NCBI GenBank assembly: GCA_036265385.1
Contig: DATAPD010000049.1
Coordinates: 1-39,478 of the forward strand
Length of the DNA: 39,478 nt
Source: DATAPD01 sp036265385
GTDB lineage: Bacteria > Acidobacteriota > Terriglobia > Terriglobales > Acidobacteriaceae
Direction of reading: 5' to 3'
In this document: piece after piece, positions 32,450 to 39,478 of the stretch
How the letters are laid out: the number at the start of each line of letters is the position of its first letter
Numbering within the stretch: position 1 is the first letter of the stretch
The notes under the pieces: generated by a model
Database searches by the model: none
What the model saw: the letters and a program-made list of their open reading frames with translations, nothing else
Told to the model about the DNA's origin: nothing
Translations under genes and position numbers: made by a program

Positions 32450-34210
32450 TTATTTTTTCGGCACCAACGGCAGCACCACTTGAGATGGATGCCGCGAATC
32501 CGAGTAGATTTCGATTGTCGCCTTTCTCATTTCGGCCGAGCTTGCTTCGGATTTCCCGCTCTGCAAATTCCGCGAAAAATTCGGGAAAAAGCTGGCCGAA
32601 ATCTGGACCCGAATTCGGTGATCCTTGAGAAATGAATTACTCGTAACGAGATTGTCCAGGTTGATTTCGTAAATCTTTTTAGGCGTCAGCCACTGACGAC
32701 CACGCTTCAGATCGCGATAACTTGCGCGTTGGACATCCAGTCCGGGACTCATGAGGTTGAACGCGATGCCATCGGGAGCAACGTCCAACAAACGCACCCA
32801 AAGATCGAAATCCTGGCAGTCGCAGGACACATAGATGCGGGCGTGAATCGGTCCCGTCACCTCTGTGTCGCGGTCAACCGGAGCTGAATCAAAGGTTAAG
32901 ACGTCCGCTCGCTCGGCGAGTTTGCGATAGTCGTGGGCGCCGGAAGAATCGTAATCATTTGTCACCGGATTGGCCGGATCCGAAACAAAGGCGCTGAACC
33001 GCTCGCCAATCTTCGGCTTGGTCGTGCTCAAAGTTCCCGCTTTTCGGTCCGCAGTCGGCGTCAGGTAATAGGGCGTTGCCGCTGCGGCCGGAGGCCACGT
33101 TGCTCCGTCTTTCCATTCGTTAGTGCCCATCACGTAGTAGCGAACCGGTTTTTCCCGATCTACTCCGTTATCCACTCCGCGCACGTAATGATCCAGCCAA
33201 CGAAAGATTACTTCGTCATAGTCGATGGCAGCATTCGTACCGAATTCACGTTCGCCCGACTTATTTTTCTCAGTATTGTCAGAACCGTGTACCCAAGGTC
33301 CGATCAGAAGATGAGTATTTGAACTTACCTGACCGCTGCGGGCTTTAAGAAGTCCGAAAAAATTTGTGGTCGCGCCTTCTGGACCATAATTGTCGTCGTA
33401 CCATCCCGACAGGTTCAGCACCGCGGCGTGATTTCGATCATACTTGTTGCGAAGCTCCGCCCAATCCCACCACTTGTCTTCTGCCGGATGCGACAGCCAG
33501 TCGTAGTAATAAGGAGACGTCTCTTTCAGTTGTGGCATCTGGGAGAGCGGCAGAAATCGCTGCATCTGCGGCCCCTCTTCCGCCCAGGCTCCCTTCGCTT
33601 CTTCATAAGTTTTGGGTCCTGGAAGATTCCTCTTTGCCCGTGCGTCAGGTGCAATGTTGAACCAGATCCAGTCAATCCATGACATGTCCCATGTTCCGCC
33701 CGTGAAAAAGAAGTTTTGCGGGGTGGAGAAAGTCATCGCCGGAACCATAGCCTTCAGGTGGGGTGGCGATTGGACGGCCGCCAGCCACTGTACAGCGCCG
33801 GGATATGAGAGTCCGAAGGTCCCAATGTTGCCATCGGACCAGGGCTGGCGCGCTGCCCACTCGATCGTGTCGTACCCGTCTCGGCCTTCATTTTCGTAAG
33901 GACGGAATTCGCCGTCCGACTTGTAGCGCCCTCGTACATCCTCAATCACCACCGCGTAGCCACGCTCGACTGCATGTGCGAACGACTTATATTCGGCGCG
34001 CGCAAAGTGTTTTCCATAGGGTGTGCGATAAACAAGAACTGGGAATTTTTCGTCCTTCTTCGGACGTAACACATCCGCCCGCAGCATGACTCCATCACGC
34101 ATGGGAACTGCCACGTCGGATTCCACAATGTAGCTTGGTTCTTGAGGAGTTTGGGCTATTAGAAGTACTGGCCAAACCAATAACACCAGGGTCAGGGATC
34201 GCAGAGTCAC
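32450..34210 (-). CDS. Secreted CocE/NonD-family hydrolase (S15 X-Pro dipeptidyl-peptidase-like)
   Basis: A 586-residue alpha/beta-hydrolase with a signal peptide (LVLLVWPVLLIAQ, residues 8-20). Landmarks are VPMRDGVMLRADVLRP, FPVLVYRTPYGK, VIEDVRGRYKSDGEF and the nucleophile elbow GTFGLSYPGAVQW with S135. The RWLDHYVRGVDNG and LLIGPWVHGSDN stretches supply the probable catalytic aspartate and histidine, and a C-terminal jelly-roll carries ARIYVSCDCQDFDLWVRLLDVAPDG. Relatives are cocaine esterase, glutaryl-7-ACA acylase and X-prolyl peptidases, so the substrate cannot be stated. GTG start with AGG about nine bases upstream. It lies just upstream of, and co-oriented with, the PD40-CehA gene. 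Confidence 0.92.
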   Translation of the reverse strand: MTLRSLTLVLLVWPVLLIAQTPQEPSYIVESDVAVPMRDGVMLRADVLRPKKDEKFPVLVYRTPYGKHFARAEYKSFAHAVERGYAVVIEDVRGRYKSDGEFRPYENEGRDGYDTIEWAARQPWSDGNIGTFGLSYPGAVQWLAAVQSPPHLKAMVPAMTFSTPQNFFFTGGTWDMSWIDWIWFNIAPDARAKRNLPGPKTYEEAKGAWAEEGPQMQRFLPLSQMPQLKETSPYYYDWLSHPAEDKWWDWAELRNKYDRNHAAVLNLSGWYDDNYGPEGATTNFFGLLKARSGQVSSNTHLLIGPWVHGSDNTEKNKSGEREFGTNAAIDYDEVIFRWLDHYVRGVDNGVDREKPVRYYVMGTNEWKDGATWPPAAAATPYYLTPTADRKAGTLSTTKPKIGERFSAFVSDPANPVTNDYDSSGAHDYRKLAERADVLTFDSAPVDRDTEVTGPIHARIYVSCDCQDFDLWVRLLDVAPDGIAFNLMSPGLDVQRASYRDLKRGRQWLTPKKIYEINLDNLVTSNSFLKDHRIRVQISASFFPNFSRNLQSGKSEASSAEMRKATIEIYSDSRHPSQVVLPLVPKK

Positions 34211-34343
34211 GGATGGAGCCTATCACTCTCGAGATTTTTCACACAAGGCGCAACACCGCAGATCTGACGCAAGCGTCCACTTGCTTACTGGTTGAGAATC
34301 TGAAATCTTGCGATCTTGCATTGAAGATGATGCACCCGACGTA

Positions 34344-35009
34344 ATGACTAGCCCGCTACATCACGTGTTCATAACTGGCGGAACTGGCTATCTGGGCCGT
34401 GAACTCATCCCGCAGTTGCTCGTCCGTAACCATCCGGTGCGTGCACTTGTACGTCCTGCTTCTGAAGGTAAGCTGCCGAAGGGCTGCGAGCCGATTCTTG
34501 GAGATGCCCTGCGGCAAGAAACCTTTGTCAACCAGATTGCTCCGGCCGACACGTTCATTCAGTTGGTGGGCGTTCAGCATCCCAGCCCAGCTAAAGCCGC
34601 CCAGTTCCAGGCTGTCGATCTGCCCGCTGGAATGGCGGGACTCCGGGCCGCGGTCGAAGCAGGCATCCGGCACTTTATTTACCTGAGTGTCGCTCAACCG
34701 GCACCCATCATGAAGGCTTACATCGAAGTACGTTCGAACTGCGAAGCTGCAATCAGAGCAGCGGGCCTGAATGCCACGATCCTTCGGCCATGGTACGTTC
34801 TCGGCCCTGGCCATCGCTGGCCCTACGTCCTGCTCCCGCTCTACAAGGTCATGGAGGCTCTGCCTCCAACGCGCGACGGGGCGCGCCGGTTGGGATTGGT
34901 TACGCTGCGCCAGATGGTCGATTCTTTGATTGGGGCGGTAGAGAATCCAGTCGAAGGTATTAGAACGATGGAGGTTCCCCAGATTCGGACCGCATCCCAG
35001 CGTCTTTAA
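34344..35009 (+). CDS. NAD(P)-binding epimerase/reductase-like protein (atypical SDR)
   Basis: A 221-residue Rossmann protein. The glycine motif FITGGTGYLGREL at residues 9-21 is typical of atypical short-chain dehydrogenases. It is followed by VRALVRPASEGKLPKGCEPILGDALR, HFIYLSVAQPAPIMKAYIEVRSNCEAAIRAAGLNATILRPWYVLGPGHRWP, and a short C-terminus ending TASQRL. No YxxxK active site is seen, so it may be an NmrA-like sensor or a quinone/complex-I-associated type rather than an enzyme. The ATG at 34344 is preferred over a TTG-started longer reading at 34308; neither has a strong ribosome site. The hypothetical gene at 35033 follows in the same direction. Confidence 0.82.
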   Translation: MTSPLHHVFITGGTGYLGRELIPQLLVRNHPVRALVRPASEGKLPKGCEPILGDALRQETFVNQIAPADTFIQLVGVQHPSPAKAAQFQAVDLPAGMAGLRAAVEAGIRHFIYLSVAQPAPIMKAYIEVRSNCEAAIRAAGLNATILRPWYVLGPGHRWPYVLLPLYKVMEALPPTRDGARRLGLVTLRQMVDSLIGAVENPVEGIRTMEVPQIRTASQRL

Positions 35010-35032
35010 GCACATTCGGTTCTAGCGAAGCC

Positions 35033-35551
35033 GTGAAAACTGGCCTCCAGCGCGGCCTTCAAACCAACGTAATGGCGAGGATTACCGAAGCTCATGCACG
35101 CGGGACATCTTTCCACTTCTGGCAGCCGAATGAGATTGTGAGGTGTCTTTTGCGAGAGCTCATGGACCCAACGCAGCGGGAAGAATACCTGGAAGACGTT
35201 CACCTCCGCATTTTGCGGGTGACGGAAGACCTGCGCGCGATACAGCGGGAACTGAATTGCGCCGCAATGGAAGCGCCCAATGATCCCGAACTGATGGAAG
35301 CGCTGTCAGAACTGCCCGAATTGGAAGCACTCGAAGTTCTAAAGTCCGCTCTCGACCAAATGAGACACTTCCTCTGGTTCTATGTCCAGGTGATGACCAA
35401 CGACTCTGACGTGGGTGAGAAACTCCGCGAAACGCTCGCGCAACGCGCAAAACAGGATGCCGTACAGCGTGGCCGCGAAAAATATGATATTGCCGCGGAA
35501 GCTATGATGCTCCGCTACCTCGCCGACCACAAGAATCGCAAGCCAAACTAA
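35033..35551 (+). CDS. Hypothetical helical protein
   Basis: A 172-residue protein that I do not recognise. It has no signal peptide or membrane span. Most of it looks helical and charged: VHLRILRVTEDLRAIQRELNCAAMEAPNDPELMEALSELPELEALEVLKSALDQMRHFLWFYVQVM, then KLRETLAQRAKQDAVQRGREKYDIAAEAMMLRYLADHK. The start is a GTG with only AGCGAAG upstream; the ATG at 35072 is an alternative. It lies 23 bases after the NAD-binding gene and may be co-transcribed with it. No function can be given. Confidence 0.65.
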   Translation: MKTGLQRGLQTNVMARITEAHARGTSFHFWQPNEIVRCLLRELMDPTQREEYLEDVHLRILRVTEDLRAIQRELNCAAMEAPNDPELMEALSELPELEALEVLKSALDQMRHFLWFYVQVMTNDSDVGEKLRETLAQRAKQDAVQRGREKYDIAAEAMMLRYLADHKNRKPN

Positions 35552-35588
35552 TCATCGAGCGAAATCACGCTCTGGATAAGCAGCCGTT

Positions 35589-36716
35589 CTACTCCAGCGT
35601 TACTGACTTCACCAGATTCCTCGGGTGATCGACATCTAATCCGCGCTTTGTGGCCATGTAGTACGCAAAAAGCTGAAGTGGCACCATTTCGAGAATTGGA
35701 AGCAGAAGCTCTGGCGCTGCCGGGATCGCAATGGTGTGATCGGCCAGCGTCGGCAACTGGTCGTCATCGGTTGATATCAGGGCGATGACGCGACCCTTCT
35801 GTTTCTTGAATCCCTCGATGTTGCCGACATTCTTCTCGTATCGAACGACCGATCCTGGATCGCTTCGATCGCAAGTCGCAATGATCACCACGGGGAGATT
35901 TTCATCAATCAGAGCTATCGGTCCATGTTTCGTTTCACCGGACGGATACCCCTCAGCATGAACATAGGAGACCTCCTTCAGCTTCAGCGCTCCATCCATC
36001 GCAATCGGGTAGTGGATTGCGCGTCCCAGGTACAGAAAATCTTCGAAGTTGCAGTATTCGTCAGCCAGCTTTTCACATATAGGAGCACTTTCCAGCACCT
36101 TCTCAACTTTGCGTGGCAGGTCCAGCAGTTCGCGAAGATAGTGCTGCACCATGTGACGCGGAAGCTTACCCCGAACCTGGCCTAAATAAAGAGCTAACAG
36201 AAACAGGCACGACATCTGCGCAGTGAAAGCTTTCGTGGAAGCAATGCTGATTTCCGGACCAGCGTTGGTATAGATGTTGCCGTCTGCTTCGCGCGCAATG
36301 GTCGATCCGATTACGTTTGAGATTGCGATCGTCTTCGCGCCTTTGAATTTCGCTTCCCGTTGCGCACCGGTTGTGTCTGCGGTTTCACCGGACTGCGTAA
36401 TAAAAATCGCCAGCTCACCGGGCCCAATCAGCGGATTGCGGTATTCGAACTCACTCGCATAATCCACATCAACGAGGACACCAGCAAGTTCCTGGATCAT
36501 GTATTGTCCAGCCATCCCCGCGTGACGACTTGTTCCGGACGCGACGATGTTGATCCGCCGAAGAGCGCGTAATTCCTCCACACTGATCGGCACATCCTTC
36601 AAACGCACCGTCGATTCTTCCAACACGACTCGAGGCTGGATAGTGTCGCGCAGCGCCTGTGGCTGCTCGAAGATTTCTTTAATCATGTGGTGCGGAAACT
36701 CGCGCCGCTCGACCAT
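35589..36716 (-). CDS. GlmS-like double-SIS sugar isomerase without glutaminase domain (NagB-II candidate)
   Basis: A 375-residue protein matching only the isomerase half of glucosamine-6-phosphate synthase. It opens at MIKEIFEQPQALRDTI, exactly where the SIS region of GlmS begins, and contains two SIS domains (NIVASGTSRHAGMAGQYMIQELAG and DFLYLGRAIHYPIAMDGALKLKEVS). The isomerase residues are kept: E248 and H264 (ALKLKEVSYVHAEGYPSGETKHGPIALID) and K370 in PRNLVKSVTLE, corresponding to E. coli E488, H504 and K603. No glutaminase gene is upstream; nagA ends 21 bases before it. A GAGGA ribosome site precedes the ATG. Next to nagA, a SIS protein of this kind usually acts as a glucosamine-6-phosphate deaminase (NagB-II), but the intact synthase residues leave the direction open. 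Confidence 0.88.
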   Translation of the reverse strand: MVERREFPHHMIKEIFEQPQALRDTIQPRVVLEESTVRLKDVPISVEELRALRRINIVASGTSRHAGMAGQYMIQELAGVLVDVDYASEFEYRNPLIGPGELAIFITQSGETADTTGAQREAKFKGAKTIAISNVIGSTIAREADGNIYTNAGPEISIASTKAFTAQMSCLFLLALYLGQVRGKLPRHMVQHYLRELLDLPRKVEKVLESAPICEKLADEYCNFEDFLYLGRAIHYPIAMDGALKLKEVSYVHAEGYPSGETKHGPIALIDENLPVVIIATCDRSDPGSVVRYEKNVGNIEGFKKQKGRVIALISTDDDQLPTLADHTIAIPAAPELLLPILEMVPLQLFAYYMATKRGLDVDHPRNLVKSVTLE

Positions 36717-36737
36717 TCCAGTCCTCGTATCTTTCAG

Positions 36738-37895
36738 TTAGTTCACTTTGCCGCCCAGAATCGTCTGACGCACGTTGCCCTTCGTGTCCAGTACAACGAT
36801 GTCTGCATCAGATCCCGTCTCGAGCAAACCTTTATTCCGAAGTCCAACGACCGCTGCTGGATTTGAACTTGCCAGCCGAACCGCAGGCGCCAGTTCCCAA
36901 TCGGCATACTTCATCACATTGCGCACTGCTTTATCCAGAGTAAGCACGCTACCGGCGAGCGTTCCTTGGCCCGCGGTGCACTTGCCATCTTTAACCTCAA
37001 CCTCCAATGAACCGATATGGTAGTGACCATCTGCCATTCCAGTCGCCGCCATCGCGTCCGTGATAAGCACCGCCTTTTCCGCGCCTTTCGCGGCCAGAAA
37101 CAATTTAACAATCGATGGATCCAGGTGAATGCCATCCGCAATGATGTCGGCCGAAACTTTGCCATCCGTTAGAACTTCCCCTAAAACTCCTGGATCGCGA
37201 TGACCAAGCGGTCGCATCGCATTGAACGTGTGCGTGGCATGTCGCGCTCCAAAATCAAGCGCGCGACGCGTTGTGGCAAAATCGGCATCCGTGTGTCCGA
37301 TGCTGACGCAAACTCCACGTCGAGTAGCTTCTGAGATCAACTCCAACGCACCGTCCAACTCGGGAGCGATCGTCAAAATCTTGATATGTCCTCGTGCTGC
37401 TTGCCAGAATTTGTCAAAACTCTTCAGATCTGGCTTGAGTAATTCGGCTTCTGGATGAACTCCACGTCGTTTGTGACTGATGAACGGTCCTTCAAGATGG
37501 ATTCCAAGAGGTCGAGCTCGAGCACCAGTGTCGGTCGCGCTTGATTCGATCGCTTTCGCAAGCCGTTCGAGGGCGCCCAACGTGTAATCAACTGAAGCCG
37601 TGACCGTAGTTGGAAAGTAACTTCCAACGCCATGCTTCGCCAGAAGGCTTTCGATTGCGGTCAGAGCGCGCGGATCATCGTCCATGCAATCAAAAGATGC
37701 TCCGCCATGAATGTGGAGATCGATATACGCTGGCGCGAGAACGGCATCGCCGAGGTCCAGATAAGAACCTGTTACTCGAGTTTCGCGTTCGCTTCGCGAG
37801 GCAACTTCCAGGATCCGACGACCTTCGATCTGCACAATTGGCAGTTCGATTTCTGCGGTCGGGGTAAACAGCCGCTGTGCCGTGATCGTTAGCAT
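36738..37895 (-). CDS. nagA: N-acetylglucosamine-6-phosphate deacetylase
   Basis: A 385-residue amidohydrolase that turns GlcNAc-6-P into GlcN-6-P in the cytoplasm. Motifs are complete: LAPAYIDLHIHGG (H61, H63), GIHLEGPFIS (E135), CVSIGHTDADF (H201), ATHTFNAMRPLGHRDPG (H222) and the general base in AVLITDAMAATGM (D279). The end SNPAAVVGLRNKGLLETGSDADIVVLD is the usual beta-sandwich return. H61 and H63 are the first metal-site pair, which many NagA enzymes share. The GlmS-like gene follows after 21 bases, so the two form a GlcNAc utilisation unit. No transporter, kinase or nagC-type regulator is in the window. Confidence 0.95.
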   Translation of the reverse strand: MLTITAQRLFTPTAEIELPIVQIEGRRILEVASRSERETRVTGSYLDLGDAVLAPAYIDLHIHGGASFDCMDDDPRALTAIESLLAKHGVGSYFPTTVTASVDYTLGALERLAKAIESSATDTGARARPLGIHLEGPFISHKRRGVHPEAELLKPDLKSFDKFWQAARGHIKILTIAPELDGALELISEATRRGVCVSIGHTDADFATTRRALDFGARHATHTFNAMRPLGHRDPGVLGEVLTDGKVSADIIADGIHLDPSIVKLFLAAKGAEKAVLITDAMAATGMADGHYHIGSLEVEVKDGKCTAGQGTLAGSVLTLDKAVRNVMKYADWELAPAVRLASSNPAAVVGLRNKGLLETGSDADIVVLDTKGNVRQTILGGKVN

Positions 37896-38062
37896 GGAAA
37901 CGATTTAATTCGACATCTTAGCAGGTGGTTGGAGTGTGTTCGAGTTAAGGAAATGTTGTGGAACGTCGAGGTTGGTAGTCCATGGGGCGCTCTTTCACGA
38001 TGTATAATCGACAAGCCTCGAAAATTTCCCGAGTATTCACAAAATCGAGGTTCCCACCACGT

Positions 38063-38139
<77 letters not shown>

Positions 38140-38501
38140 TCTTTTAGAGATTCAAAAAACGCGGTTGCTACCCGGTTGCTACTTTGAAACTAGGTAGAAA
38201 ATAATCGTGCGGGCGGAGTAAACTTCAGCGCACCGCGCCAATGCTCGAACACTGACGCGATGCTAACCTGCGTCGCCTATTGGAGGCTGCCGTTGGCTGC
38301 TCACAGCGTACCAGCATCGCTTATTTGCTCGCACGCCAAAGCGCAGTGATTCCAGACCTGAAAATCAGGTTCAGTTCCCCGTTCCCGCTCGAACAGCTCC
38401 TCGCGCCCGGCCCATTGCGAATACTCGCGATTGCGAATCTTCAACCATGTTGCGTGCTCTGACAGATACGGACCGGCTTTCCGTTTGCCACAATTCCTTT
38501 T
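38140..38501. other. Gene-poor stretch after tRNA-Pro
   Basis: No credible coding frame, RNA gene or inverted repeat was seen here. A direct repeat CGGTTGCTAC occurs at 38162-38171 and 38173-38182, separated by one base, 23 bases after the tRNA. Such tRNA-flanking sequence can mark a former integration site, but the 3' end of the tRNA is not repeated anywhere downstream that I could find. Confidence 0.4.
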
Positions 38502-38717
38502 TCAGCTCTTTGCTTTTTGACCCTTGACACAGTTTGCGGAGGTCCCACGAGAGTTTCTCAACCCAACTTTGTGGCTCAGCTCATTAAAATGTTGCATTAG
38601 CACACACGCTTGCAGTACCAGCCTTCTGGTTCGTTGCTTAGTGTCTTTTGCGACGTGGCGCGCACTTTGCGCCTGTTCTCGGGTCTTGCGGACTTGCCTG
38701 ATGAGTTCGACATTCAT
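38502..38717 (-). CDS. Possible small helical protein
   Basis: A 71-residue frame, strongly basic and helical in its first 55 residues (IRQVRKTREQAQSARHVAKDTKQRTRR, then LVLQACVLMQHFNELSH). No ribosome site is evident, and it lies in a gene-poor stretch, so it may be chance. It resembles small charged helical proteins that are common in Acidobacteriota, but I cannot match it to a family. A competing frame on the other strand looks less protein-like. Confidence 0.35.
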   Translation of the reverse strand: MNVELIRQVRKTREQAQSARHVAKDTKQRTRRLVLQACVLMQHFNELSHKVGLRNSRGTSANCVKGQKAKS

Positions 38718-38820
38718 AGCGCACTAAAGATGCTAAAGATCTGTTCTGGTTGCCGTCGGACTGGAATTTTCCAATCGACTATACATCGCTATCTCTTGTG
38801 CTTGCACTTAAAATTGGAAC

Positions 38821-39036
38821 ATGTGCCCTGAATACCAAAAACTAAGCTCAAGAGTATTGGAAATATTGCGGCAGATCGATGAAACGACGGCCCGGCAAGT
38901 CGAGCTTTTCAAGACCGGCGCTATGGGTGAATTTATGCGCTTCGACAAGGAACTGGAACTGCTGCTGGGAGAGAAAGAGAGGAGGGTTGGGGCTATGCAG
39001 CAGCACGCTGCAGAGCATCGGTGTCATCTGCACTAA
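38821..39036 (+). CDS. Small helical protein of unknown function
   Basis: A 71-residue protein: helical and acidic, with the regular pattern VLEILRQIDETTARQVELFKTGAMGEFMRFDKELELLLGEKERRVGAMQQHAAEH. The pattern reads as two helices joined by a short turn at KTGAMGEF. It opens MCPEYQKL after TTGGAAC, a weak ribosome site. The amino-acid composition and clean amphipathic periodicity favour a real gene. It looks like a short cytoplasmic protein of a kind found in several Acidobacteriota, but no function is known to me. Confidence 0.5.
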   Translation: MCPEYQKLSSRVLEILRQIDETTARQVELFKTGAMGEFMRFDKELELLLGEKERRVGAMQQHAAEHRCHLH

Positions 39037-39478
39037 ACCGATAACCGTCTTCTGCACTGCCCCTCTCTTTTAGAGTTGAAAGCCAACCGACGCAGAATTG
39101 AAAACCTAACGAGCAGCCGACCGAAGATCGACCACAGCCTTTAGGCCTCGGCCACGTTTGAATGCTTTCTTTGCGAACGTGTCCGCGTGCTGGCGCATTC
39201 TCTTATTTCGGATGATTTCTCCTTTGTACTCGAGAAAATCATCAACCATGATCATCTGGCGTGCTCTTTCGCTGAGCGCCTTCCCTATTAATTGCCATTC
39301 TGGGAGATCATGACGGCTGATTTTCTACTGCCATCACGAGAGCGCAATCAGATGAGCACTGAGGACACGAATACGTGGCGGACTCCTTGAGCATGGCCCC
39401 CCGCGCCTAGTCCCTCAAGATTTGCAGACAATTTCGACGTGCAGAATGCGGTTGTAGCCTAAGGCCAGCAGGCCGAGC
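39037..39478. other. Stretch without a confident gene at the right edge
   Basis: Only very short frames are present. The best are a 49-residue minus-strand frame (39106-39255; basic, VDDFLEYKGEIIRNKRM) and a 28-residue minus-strand frame with CPQC (39308-39394). On the minus strand, a frame open from the window edge to a stop at 39415 (ILHVEIVCKS) could be the tail of a gene lying outside. None has enough support to call. Confidence 0.35.

Noticed and set aside
35557..35572. GAGCG-aaatca-CGCTC hairpin between the 35033 gene and the GlmS-like gene
   Set aside because: Five base pairs and no T-run on either strand; too weak to call a terminator.
35589..36716. A broken glmS gene
   Set aside because: The start has a good GAGGA site, nagA fills the upstream space and the isomerase half is intact, so a separate functional gene is more likely than a pseudogene.
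39106..39255. 49-codon basic minus-strand frame
   Set aside because: No ribosome site or family resemblance; preceded by a stop and easily a chance frame.
39308..39394. 28-codon minus-strand frame with CPQC (possible mini zinc ribbon)
   Set aside because: Very short, ribosome site is only a G-run, and one CxxC pair alone does not make a ribbon.
39415..39478. Minus-strand frame open from the right edge to a TGA at 39415
   Set aside because: Only about 20 codons are visible, so it cannot be told from chance.

Overview
The window looks like a chromosomal segment of an Acidobacteriota bacterium, probably class Terriglobia. This is inferred from gene content: the start of an Oar-like TonB receptor with a carboxypeptidase-regulatory domain, a PD40-CehA/McbA fusion protein, a SYLF protein, an OB-fold sensor kinase, and many short secreted proteins with GTG or TTG starts behind strong AGGAGG-type ribosome sites. 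Envelope and secretion features fit a Gram-negative cell: a Tat signal and TatA, an outer-membrane DUF481 barrel, HtrA and an L,D-transpeptidase. Species-level identity cannot be read from the sequence.

Layout. 1-512: 5' part of an Oar-like receptor (minus). 877-2286: secreted GH30 glycosidase. 2440-4116: cysK-cysE, the two-step cysteine synthesis pair. 4234-6892: NarL-type two-component pair with an OB-fold-like sensor region. 7055-7921: cNMP/DUF1003 membrane protein, convergent through a shared terminator with htrA (8009-9475). htrA lies directly downstream of, and co-oriented with, a second NarL-type pair (9606-11607). 11762-13289: SYLF lipid-binding protein and a receiver/PilZ protein. 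13503-13667: orphan Flp pilin. 13804-16542: DUF4440 protein, L,D-transpeptidase, a 50-residue membrane protein and an SPFH/band-7 protein. 16802-22562: a tightly coupled four-gene unit of an unrecognised secreted protein, a family-5 solute-binding protein with no transporter, an NtrY-like kinase and an NtrC-like sigma-54 activator. 22626-24913: YgiD-type dioxygenase, DUF481 barrel, tatA. 25100-28523: TPR protein, zinc-ribbon protein, a secreted unknown and a CBM9-like protein. 28672-29760: Ada. 29847-34210: PD40-CehA metallohydrolase and a CocE/NonD hydrolase. 34344-35551: NAD-binding protein and an unknown. 35589-37895: nagA followed by a GlmS-like SIS protein with no glutaminase domain. 38063-38139: tRNA-Pro(CGG), then about 1.3 kb that is poor in genes.

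Functionally the window is ordinary chromosome with a bias to envelope maintenance, signalling (three two-component pairs plus a receiver/PilZ protein) and amino-sugar or glycan use. No CRISPR array, intact transposase, integrase or phage module was seen. The items most worth a second look are: the NtrY/NtrC unit carrying its own solute-binding protein; two CACGTG palindromes placed almost identically upstream of htrA and the DUF481 gene; the GlmS-like protein paired with nagA; and the L,D-transpeptidase/mini-protein/SPFH cluster.
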